Positions 5,458-11,438 of a DNA stretch of 15,158 bases are shown here, one piece after another. Source of the stretch: an uncultured Eubacteriales bacterium (lineage in GTDB: Bacteria; Bacillota; Clostridia; Christensenellales; Borkfalkiaceae); the NCBI GenBank assembly GCA_905207385.1, contig CAJLLH010000011.1:1-15158 (forward strand). The letters are read 5' to 3'. Position 1 is the first letter of the stretch, and every line of letters begins with the position of its first letter. The notes below the pieces were generated by a model. It saw only the letters and a list, made by a program, of their open reading frames with translations. It searched no databases and was not told where the DNA came from. The translations under genes were made by a program, and so were the position numbers.

Positions 5458-7219
5458 CTTCTTCACCTCCGTCGTCTTCGTCAGCCTTGCCCTTTACCTG
5501 GGAAAGGTATACTTCCTGATAAATCGCATTGTTCTTTAAAAGCTCTTCGTGCGTGCCTACGCCCGCAATTTTGCCTTCGTCAAGAACAACTATTCTGTCC
5601 GCGTCCTCTACAGACGCAACGCGCTGAGCGATTATAATTTTGGTTACTTCGGGCGCGTGGGTGCGGAGCGACTGCCTTATCATGGCGTCGGTCTTGGTAT
5701 CTACCGCAGAAGTCGAATCGTCGAAAATTATTACTTTGGGCTTTCTTAACAGGGCGCGCGCTATGCAAAGCCTCTGTTTCTGTCCGCCCGAAACGTTTAC
5801 GCCGCCCTGACCCAAGTCGTAGTCGTACCCGCCGGGAAGCTGACGAATGAATTCGTCCGCGCAAGCCTGACGGCAGGCTTCTTCAATTTCTTCCTGAGTT
5901 GCGTTTTCGTCGCCCCACTTAAGATTTTCGGTTATCGAACCAGAAAAAAGCACGTTCTTTTGAAGAACCATTGCGACTTTTGAGCGGAGCGTATCGAGGT
6001 TATATTCCCTTACGTCCACGCCGCCGACTTTGACAGAGCCTGAAGCTACGTCGTAAAGTCTTGGAATGAGCGACACGAGCGAAGATTTACCCGAGCCCGT
6101 TGCGCCTATTATTCCCACCGTTTCGCCCGATTTTATGTGAAGATTGATATCCGAAAGCACGGTAACGTCGGCTTTCTGAAGATAGGACATCGAAACGCCG
6201 TCGAAATCTATGCTGCCGTCCTTAACCTCGAACACGGGCGCGGAAGGCTTGGGCAGAGTGGTTTTTTCCTCGAGCACGGCTGCGATACGGTCCATAGAGC
6301 CTTTGGAAAGGGATATGTACTGAAGGCACATTGCAACCAGCATTACCGCCGTAAGTATCTGGGTCATATACTGCAGAAGCGAGGTAAGATTACCCATTGT
6401 AAGACCTGTGCCGTCAATTATCATGTTGCCGCCCACTATTAAGAGAAGAATCATTGCAACATAAATCACGCACTGAACTACGGGCATGAGGTAGTTTAAA
6501 AGCTTTTCCGCCTTTACGGAATAGTTATAAACTTCCTGCGTGGCTACCTGCATTTTATCCATTTCGTGCTCTTCGCGCACGTAAGATTTTACCACCCTTA
6601 TCGCGGTAAGGTCTTCCTGCACGACGCGGTTGAGATTATCGTACTTTTTGAACATTATGCGGAAAGGAGTTGCCACCCTTACCATTATAATGCCTACAAT
6701 AATTGCAAGAACTACCGCCGCAAGAATGAATATGCCGCCCATCGTGGGGGATATTACGAACGTCATTATGGTTGCGAATATGAAAAGTATGGGCGCGCGC
6801 ACGAGCATACGTATGCACATCTGGAACGCAAGCTGAACGTTGCTTACGTCTGTCGTGATACGCGTTATAAGACTCGCGGTGGAAAAGTTATCGATATTCG
6901 CAAAAGAATAGGTCTGAATATTGTCGTACATATCGTAGCGTAGGTTAGCCGCATAACCTGCCGAAGCCTTGGACGCAAGACGTCCGCCCATGATGCCGCA
7001 GTACAGCGCAAACGCCGCACAACCTATCATGGCAAGGCCGTACCAGACTATCTTCATGCTGAAAGTCTGGGTATCCGCCATAGCCGTTATTTCGTCGATA
7101 AGGAAGCCCATGAGGAAAGGAATTATAATTTCCATCGAGGCTTCGCCTATCATTACGAGCGGCGTAAGAATGGATACCGTTTTGTACTGCTTAACGCTTT
7201 TTAAAAGTGTTTTAACCAT
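5441..7219 (-). CDS. ABC exporter half-transporter, degenerate-site subunit
   Basis: A 592-residue membrane/ATPase fusion of the same exporter class. The transmembrane domain covers about residues 15-310 and the ATPase domain about 330-575. Walker A is GATGSGKS (372-379) and the signature is VSGGQ (476-480). Walker B reads VIIFDDS, with Asp501 where the catalytic Glu is expected, and the H-loop has Gln532 instead of His. These changes mark the degenerate subunit of heterodimeric exporters such as TM287/288 and LmrCD. The C-terminus ends in an acidic tail. ATG at 7219 has AGGAG 8 nt upstream. It follows marR in the operon and overlaps the partner subunit, as expected for products made in equal amount. 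Confidence 0.93.
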   Translation of the reverse strand: MVKTLLKSVKQYKTVSILTPLVMIGEASMEIIIPFLMGFLIDEITAMADTQTFSMKIVWYGLAMIGCAAFALYCGIMGGRLASKASAGYAANLRYDMYDNIQTYSFANIDNFSTASLITRITTDVSNVQLAFQMCIRMLVRAPILFIFATIMTFVISPTMGGIFILAAVVLAIIVGIIMVRVATPFRIMFKKYDNLNRVVQEDLTAIRVVKSYVREEHEMDKMQVATQEVYNYSVKAEKLLNYLMPVVQCVIYVAMILLLIVGGNMIIDGTGLTMGNLTSLLQYMTQILTAVMLVAMCLQYISLSKGSMDRIAAVLEEKTTLPKPSAPVFEVKDGSIDFDGVSMSYLQKADVTVLSDINLHIKSGETVGIIGATGSGKSSLVSLIPRLYDVASGSVKVGGVDVREYNLDTLRSKVAMVLQKNVLFSGSITENLKWGDENATQEEIEEACRQACADEFIRQLPGGYDYDLGQGGVNVSGGQKQRLCIARALLRKPKVIIFDDSTSAVDTKTDAMIRQSLRTHAPEVTKIIIAQRVASVEDADRIVVLDEGKIAGVGTHEELLKNNAIYQEVYLSQVKGKADEDDGGEEDGEKA

Positions 7220-7331
7220 TCAATTAACTCCTGATTGCTCCTTTATAAAAAACTGTATCTGAAACTTTATAAAAAACCGCACGACAAATATCTGACGCGG
7301 ATGCGCGATATTTTTATGTGCCGCGCGGAAT

Positions 7332-7763
7332 TCAGCCGTTGATATGGTTGAATATTTTAATGAGCAGCGCCTTAAGCTGCTCCTGCTCGCCCTCGCTGAG
7401 CGCATCCTGAATTATAGCGTCGCACTTATCCATAAGTTCGCGGTTTTTAAGGCAAAGCTCTTCGCCCTTTTCCGTGAGTTCTATAAATTTAGTGCGGGCA
7501 TCGCCTTCGGCAAAAGTGCGAGTTATGTATCCGCCCGAAGTAAGGTTTGCCAGCATAGTCGATACGGATGACGCGCGCAGATTAAGTTCGCGCTCCACAT
7601 CCCTCTGACATACCTTTTTGTTTGCAAGAGCGCTTCTGTGAACAAACACAAGCGTCTGAAGCTGCGCGCCCGTTATGCCTACCGTGGAAAGATTTTCGCT
7701 GTTGCGCCTTTCCATTTCTCTGTTCACATAGCACATCAAACCGAATAGTCTTCTGTTTTCCAA
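7332..7763 (-). CDS. MarR-family transcriptional repressor
   Basis: A 143-residue winged helix-turn-helix regulator of normal MarR length. A helical N-terminus carries the dimerisation region. The DNA-binding part has CQRDVERELNLRASSVSTMLANL (about 52-74), then the wing GYITRTFAEGDARTKFIELTEKG (about 78-100), with the D-R pair of the family. C-terminal helices complete the dimer interface. The gene is first in an operon with the two ABC subunits (112-bp gap), the usual arrangement for a ligand-released repressor of an efflux pump. The start is TTG at 7763, with AGGGG 7 nt upstream; the ATG at 7768 is out of frame. Tandem operator-like repeats lie at 7805-7833. Confidence 0.9.
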   Translation of the reverse strand: MENRRLFGLMCYVNREMERRNSENLSTVGITGAQLQTLVFVHRSALANKKVCQRDVERELNLRASSVSTMLANLTSGGYITRTFAEGDARTKFIELTEKGEELCLKNRELMDKCDAIIQDALSEGEQEQLKALLIKIFNHING

Positions 7764-7804
7764 AACATTGCCCCTGATTTTTCTTTTACAGACAGCCGCA
7801 GATA

Positions 7805-7833
7805 GTTAGACAACGAACTGTTTGATAACGAAC
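7805..7833. promoter_or_regulatory. Tandem MarR operator candidate
   Basis: Two 14-bp near-copies, GTTAGACAACGAAC (7805-7818) and GTTTGATAACGAAC (7820-7833), repeat with a 15-bp period. Each is an imperfect palindrome of the form GTTnG....CnAAC. They sit just downstream of the predicted -10 box and cover the transcription start, so a bound MarR dimer would block its own operon. The repeats are directly visible; assigning them to MarR is inference. Confidence 0.6.
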
Positions 7834-7835
7834 AT

Positions 7836-7865
7836 ATTTTATATTAGGTTGCCGAGCAAAGTCAA
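7836..7865 (-). promoter_or_regulatory. Promoter of the marR-ABC operon
   Basis: On the minus strand TTGACT (7860-7865) forms the -35 box. The -10 is either TATAAA (7838-7843, 16-bp spacer) or TAAAAT (7836-7841, 18-bp spacer). It precedes the two operator-like repeats and the marR start. Confidence 0.65.
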
Positions 7866-7970
7866 GCGAATGAAAAAAATTTTTAAGCGCGCAAACGAAT
7901 GTTAAAATTTAAAATAAAAATGTAAAATACATAACAAAAAATTTTTACCGCTAAAGAATTTAGCCTTAAC
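7866..7970. other. AT-rich intergenic stretch, no gene seen
   Basis: This part of the 619-bp gap between marR and the MATE gene is rich in A and T runs, with a small GCTAAA/TTTAGC hairpin near 7950-7965. No open frame with a ribosome binding site and no clear promoter or terminator was found. It may act as an upstream AT element for the marR promoter. Confidence 0.4.
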
Positions 7971-8043
7971 GCGAACATCCGTTGTTCTCTTTCGGCAAGG
8001 TCAACACGAAAAAAAGCGGACAGCTGTTCGCTGTCCGCTTACG
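7971..8043. repeat. Copy 1 of a 73-bp direct repeat carrying a terminator hairpin
   Basis: This block and 8104-8175 match except for two substitutions and one A in a homopolymer. Each contains a segment like the tRNA-Glu 3' end (CGGCAAGGTCAACACG, here at 7993-8008, plus strand) and then an 11-bp stem with a 5-nt loop. Unlike copy 2, this one is not joined to an intact tRNA; the flank only keeps a CGGGAATC fragment also found in the tRNA T-arm. It looks like a duplicated tRNA trailer whose tRNA was lost, or a small repeat that recombined here. Confidence 0.75.
8009..8040 (-). terminator. Second copy of the tRNA-Glu terminator
   Basis: On the minus strand AAGCGGACAGC and GCTGTCCGCTT form an 11-bp stem with a 5-nt loop and a run of Ts opposite 8009-8015. 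It is the same as the hairpin directly after tRNA-Glu and may act as a back-up terminator ahead of the marR promoter. Confidence 0.7.
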
Positions 8044-8103
8044 CTTTTCGGGAATCTGCCGTTTCCCTTCGGGAGCCTCGGCAGGGCTTCGCCTTCTCCT
8101 CGC

Positions 8104-8175
8104 GCGAACCTCCGCTGTTCTCTTTCGGCAAGGTCAACACGAAAAAAGCGGACAGCTGTTCGCTGTCCGCTTACG
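8104..8175. repeat. Copy 2 of the direct repeat, abutting tRNA-Glu
   Basis: This 72-bp copy ends exactly at the encoded CCA end of tRNA-Glu. Its CGGCAAGGTCAACACG (8126-8141) is the inverse complement, with one mismatch, of 8174-8189, which is the 3' end of the tRNA gene plus two bases. The tRNA end, the terminator hairpin and this arm therefore form one 64-bp inverted repeat. Confidence 0.8.
8142..8172 (-). terminator. Intrinsic terminator of tRNA-Glu
   Basis: Three bases after the tRNA CCA, the minus strand forms an 11-bp perfect stem (AAGCGGACAGC / GCTGTCCGCTT) with a GAACA loop. Six Ts overlap and follow the 3' arm. Position and form fit a tRNA terminator. Confidence 0.88.
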
Positions 8176-8250
8176 TGGTGACCTTGCCGGGAATCGAACC
8201 CGGGATTGAGCCTTGAGAGGGCTCCGTCTTAACCGCTTGACCACAAGGCC
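8176..8250 (-). tRNA. tRNA-Glu (anticodon CTC)
   Basis: The minus strand folds into a complete cloverleaf of 75 nt including an encoded CCA. The acceptor stem is GGCCTTG/CAAGGTC with one G-U pair. The D-arm is GTC/GAC around AAGCGGTTAA. The anticodon stem GAGCC/GGCTC holds the loop CTCTCAA, giving anticodon CTC (reads GAG). A 4-nt variable loop and T-arm CCGGG-TTCGATT-CCCGG complete it. The D-arm and anticodon-arm pattern is that of bacterial tRNA-Glu. It stands alone with its own promoter and terminator. Confidence 0.95.
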
Positions 8251-8268
8251 ATCTGAATTAACGTTGTG

Positions 8269-8297
8269 ATTATATCATACACCGAACGCCTTGGCAA
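8269..8297 (-). promoter_or_regulatory. Promoter of tRNA-Glu
   Basis: On the minus strand TTGCCA (8292-8297) and a perfect TATAAT (8269-8274) are separated by 17 bp. The -10 box lies 18 bp before the mature tRNA 5' end, leaving a short leader for RNase P to remove. Confidence 0.85.
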
Positions 8298-8382
8298 GCA
8301 TTTTTATACTTTATTTTTAAGCTTTTTTATCATTAATCGGTTGAATTAAGTTTAACCTTTAACCTGAACGATATGCTAAATT

Positions 8383-9738
8383 TCAGCAGTCGTCTATTTC
8401 TCTCGTGCGCCCGCGCTTTACGCTGAGGTAATACATAAGCACAGAAACTGCCGCCGCCAGAACTTCCGTTATCCAGAATGCGTGCCAGACACCCTGCGCT
8501 TTGAACGCAAATGTAAGCGCATATGCCACTCCTATTATAAGTATATACCTTATAAGTGATATCACAAGCGAAGGAAGACCCTTGCCGAGTCCTTCCAGCA
8601 CGCCGCTCACAGCCACTGATACAGACGAAACAACAAAACCGCAACAGATTATTCTTAAAGCTGACGCACCGTCTGATACCGTTGAAGGATTTTCCGTAAA
8701 CAGCCCTATAAGCTGCTGAGGTATTGCAAGGCACAGAATTGTTCCCACCGCCATTATAGCCGCAGTCATAATTAGCGTTACGATAAATACCGAGCGCACC
8801 CTGTCGTTTCTGCCCGCGCCAAAATTATAACCGACTATGGGGCGTATGCCCTGAACTATTCCGTTTGCAGTAAAGTAAATGAAAGTCTGCAACTTGTAAT
8901 ACGCGCCCAGAATGAGCACATACGCCTGGGAATATACCGCAAGTATCGCATTGAGCGCAGTTATCATAAACGAAGGCAACGCGAGATTGAGCGTTGCCGA
9001 AACGCCGACGCCGTACATTCTGACGAATATTTTTTTAGCCCCCTCCGTGCGGGTATATCTGAACTTAACCCCGATGGGTTTTACGAAAAACAATATTATA
9101 TATATTATGAGCGAAGATGTCTGACCGATACCCGTAGCTATCGCCGCACCCCTGACGCCCATGGCGGGTATGAACCAAAAACCTGAGATGAGCACCGGGT
9201 CGAGAATAATGTTGAGTATGCACCCCACAAGAAGGCATGCCATTGTGGTTTTCATTCTTCCTACGGCCTGAAATACTTTTTCAAACGCCATGGAAAGCGT
9301 TACGACGGGCGCAAAAGATATTACTATATAAAAATAATCGAGACCGAACTCCGTTACCGACTGACTATCGGTAAACACCGAAAGAAACGCGCGGGCACAA
9401 ACAATGCATACTGCGCAAAGCAGAATGCCGTGCAGTATGCTTAAAATAAGTCCCGAAAAAACGGCATTATCAGCGTGCTCCTGTTTTTTTGCTCCCAGAT
9501 AAAAGGCAACAACCGCGTTTATTCCTATGCCGAAACCTACGCCCACCGCGCTTGAAAGATTTTGCAGAGGGAATATAAGCGACAAAGCAGTCATCGCGTC
9601 TTCGCCTATTTTCGCAACGAAAAAGCTGTCCACAATGTTATAGAGCGAATTCACCAGCATGGAAATTACCATCGGCAAAGACATTTTAAGCACGAGAGGC
9701 AGCACAGGTTTTTCCTTCATGAAAGACTGATCCGTCAA
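8383..9738 (-). CDS. MATE-family multidrug efflux transporter
   Basis: A 451-residue, highly hydrophobic protein with the length and pattern of a 12-helix MATE transporter, organised as two six-helix halves. The first half opens with MSLPMVISMLVNSLYNIVDSFFVAKIG and GFGIGINAVVAFYLGAKK. The second half has GIVQGIRPIVGYNFGAGRNDRV, a signature of the MepA-like branch. It should export cationic or other drugs from the membrane using a sodium or proton gradient; the substrate cannot be deduced. The start is TTG at 9738, because AGGAGG lies 6 nt upstream; the next ATG (9720) is 24 nt from that site. The gene stands alone, and I found no clear terminator after it. Confidence 0.93.
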   Translation of the reverse strand: MTDQSFMKEKPVLPLVLKMSLPMVISMLVNSLYNIVDSFFVAKIGEDAMTALSLIFPLQNLSSAVGVGFGIGINAVVAFYLGAKKQEHADNAVFSGLILSILHGILLCAVCIVCARAFLSVFTDSQSVTEFGLDYFYIVISFAPVVTLSMAFEKVFQAVGRMKTTMACLLVGCILNIILDPVLISGFWFIPAMGVRGAAIATGIGQTSSLIIYIILFFVKPIGVKFRYTRTEGAKKIFVRMYGVGVSATLNLALPSFMITALNAILAVYSQAYVLILGAYYKLQTFIYFTANGIVQGIRPIVGYNFGAGRNDRVRSVFIVTLIMTAAIMAVGTILCLAIPQQLIGLFTENPSTVSDGASALRIICCGFVVSSVSVAVSGVLEGLGKGLPSLVISLIRYILIIGVAYALTFAFKAQGVWHAFWITEVLAAAVSVLMYYLSVKRGRTREIDDC

Positions 9739-9878
9739 CTTTTACCTCCTTTAACGCATTAAATTATTTTAAACCGCGTTTTGATTATATGTCGCGCGTA
9801 TTGCGGCACACCCGCTTATGCTAACACATAAACGCTTACAAAGCAAGCAAAAAATGCGCATTACTTTATTTTACACCC
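9739..9878. other. Divergent intergenic region of MATE and ppa
   Basis: On the minus strand a TATAAT hexamer (9785-9790) could be the -10 of the MATE gene, but the sequence 17 bp upstream does not resemble a -35 box, so I do not call a promoter. A weak TTATG/CATAA hairpin lies near 9815-9830. Nothing else is recognised here. Confidence 0.3.
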
Positions 9879-9907
9879 TTGCGCGGCGCAACTACTTGTG
9901 ATAAAAT
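9879..9907 (+). promoter_or_regulatory. Promoter of ppa
   Basis: TTGCGC (9879-9884) and TAAAAT (9902-9907) are separated by 17 bp. The -10 is preceded by TGA, an extended -10 feature that helps the weak -35. A GGAGG at 9944-9948 lies 6 nt before the ATG. Confidence 0.65.
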
Positions 9908-9954
9908 ATTAAAAGAAAACAGCGCTGCGGCGCGATTGCTTACGGAGGAAAAAT

Positions 9955-10494
9955 ATGAACATCTGGCACGACATTGCACCCGAAAGAATTAAAAAAGAAG
10001 ATTTTATGTGCTATATAGAAATAACCAAAGGTTCGCGTTCCAAATACGAGCTGGACAAAGAGACGGGAATACTGCGCCTTGACCGCGTGCTGTATACCTC
10101 CACCGTTTACCCCGCGAGCTACGGATTTATTCCGCGCACGCTTGCCGACGACGGCGACCCGCTTGACGTGCTTGTTTTATGCAGCGAGCCCATACTGCCC
10201 GCATCGATTGTGCGCTGTTACCCCATAGGCGTGATAAACATGTCCGACGAGGGCGAAGACGACGCCAAGATTATTGCCATTCCGTTCAAAGAACCTACAT
10301 ATAACTGCTACACTGAACTCGAGCAATTGCCAAAGCATATATTTGAAGAAATGAAGCATTTCTTTCAGGTATACAAACAGCTGGAACACAAGCATACCAC
10401 CGTTTCCGAAATTATGGGCAAAAAGCGTGCCATTGAAATAGTGAGCGAAAGCATAGAAGCTTACAACTGCGCTTTTCCCGAAAAACAAAACTGA
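9955..10494 (+). CDS. ppa: Inorganic pyrophosphatase, Family I
   Basis: A 179-residue soluble enzyme that hydrolyses pyrophosphate to two phosphates, pulling forward reactions such as tRNA charging and nucleic acid synthesis. Its length and residues match Family I (E. coli Ppa type). Glu22, Lys30 and Glu32 lie in IEITKGSRSKYELD. The YPASYGFIP segment is at 52-60. The metal-binding signature DGDPLD (Asp66, Asp68, Asp71) is followed by Asp98 and Asp103 in MSDEGEDDAKI, then Tyr140-Lys141. ATG at 9955 has GGAGG at ideal spacing. The gene has its own promoter and terminator. Many Firmicutes use the unrelated Family II enzyme, so the Family I type is a useful lineage marker. Confidence 0.96.
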   Translation: MNIWHDIAPERIKKEDFMCYIEITKGSRSKYELDKETGILRLDRVLYTSTVYPASYGFIPRTLADDGDPLDVLVLCSEPILPASIVRCYPIGVINMSDEGEDDAKIIAIPFKEPTYNCYTELEQLPKHIFEEMKHFFQVYKQLEHKHTTVSEIMGKKRAIEIVSESIEAYNCAFPEKQN

Positions 10495-10500
10495 ATTAAC

Positions 10501-10545
10501 AAAAAGCGGCGTGCAGGCAAAACGTACCTGCACGCCGCTTTTTTT
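10501..10545. terminator. Bidirectional terminator of ppa and the PII-like operon
   Basis: A perfect 12-bp stem (GCGGCGTGCAGG / CCTGCACGCCGC, arms 10506-10517 and 10527-10538) has a 9-nt loop. It is followed by seven Ts on the plus strand and five on the minus strand. It lies just past the ppa stop and 61 bp past the stop of the convergent PII-like gene. Confidence 0.93.
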
Positions 10546-10606
10546 ATTAAAATTTAACTGATGTTTGCCACATATACGCGCACCAATTCAAACAAATCAA
10601 TTTTAA

Positions 10607-11437
10607 TCATTCAGTTTTCTGACCGTCATTTTGAACGGAATTTTCCTTCGCCGTGGCGGCATCTTCCGCCTTTTTCTGAGCGTACGCCGCACCTATCGCG
10701 CCGACGCCAACCGTTCTGTCCACGGGCAGCGAAAACAGCATTCCGCCCGCTTCCGTTTTAAGTCCCGCAGACTTTGATACTGCGTCCATAATTGCAAGCT
10801 TGCCCTCCCTTTGAGCAAGAATTAAAAGCACTTCGGCTTCTTCCCTTATGGATATGCCTATGAACTGTTCGGCCTTTGCGTTTGCAAGAGAGCGGGCGCG
10901 TATGATTGTTCCGCCCGCCGCGCCTGCATTCCTTGCGGCTTCCATAGCGTCGTCGACATAGCCTTCCGCCACTATAACTACAATAAGGTCGTAATTGCGT
11001 TCGTTATCTTTCATTATCTTTCTCCCGTCTACCGTTTTAGCCGCCGCCGCGGACGTAATTCCGTTTGCAACAATTTCCGATACCGCCGAAAGAGGAACGG
11101 TAAACGATATTCCGCGGCCTACAAGATACAGCGACATTTTATTGCTTATTTCGTCAAGCACGGCTTGTTCGTCGCTTTCGGGTATAAGCGAAAACATTAC
11201 AGCTTTTTCGCTTGTGCCTATGCCAAGATAGTTTAAAACCGTGCTTCGCGCCGTGCCCATGCCCTGAACAGAAAATGTGAGCGCTACGGAAAAGTCGTTC
11301 AAAAGTTCGCAAAGCCGCTCGTCTTCGCCGCGGTTTACAATGCTTATGAGAAGTTTTGCCCTGTTACCGCGCGCCGTCTGCCTTGACGGAAGGCGCGGAG
11401 ATACGGGTATTTTTGCGCCGAGCGTAAGTTTTGCCAT
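10607..11437 (-). CDS. Tandem PII-like regulatory protein
   Basis: A 276-residue soluble protein with two similar halves (about 27-120 and 148-246). Each fits the PII/GlnB-like beta-alpha-beta fold: a KLLISIV or DLIVVIV strand, a GTARS or GTIIRARS turn, an I-rich strand, a helix such as GKLAIMDAVSKSAG, and a final FTVPLSAV or FSLPVDRTVG strand. The second half is the clearer match. The region equivalent to the T-loop (after GTIIRARS) lacks the tyrosine modified in GlnB, so uridylylation is unlikely. The C-terminus is a polar tail. It starts one base after the DUF1538 stop, with GAGGTG upstream, so the pair is co-expressed. It probably senses a nucleotide or small molecule and controls the membrane partner; this is inferred from context. 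Confidence 0.75.
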   Translation of the reverse strand: MAKLTLGAKIPVSPRLPSRQTARGNRAKLLISIVNRGEDERLCELLNDFSVALTFSVQGMGTARSTVLNYLGIGTSEKAVMFSLIPESDEQAVLDEISNKMSLYLVGRGISFTVPLSAVSEIVANGITSAAAAKTVDGRKIMKDNERNYDLIVVIVAEGYVDDAMEAARNAGAAGGTIIRARSLANAKAEQFIGISIREEAEVLLILAQREGKLAIMDAVSKSAGLKTEAGGMLFSLPVDRTVGVGAIGAAYAQKKAEDAATAKENSVQNDGQKTE

Positions 11438-11438
11438 A

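Noticed and set aside
7971..8175. CRISPR array
   Set aside because: There are only two copies, the repeat is 73 bp and includes a terminator, the spacing is irregular relative to CRISPR, and no cas genes are present.
7982..8209. 75-codon frame over the repeats and tRNA
   Set aside because: It reads through two terminator hairpins and into the antisense of tRNA-Glu, so it cannot be a sensible gene.
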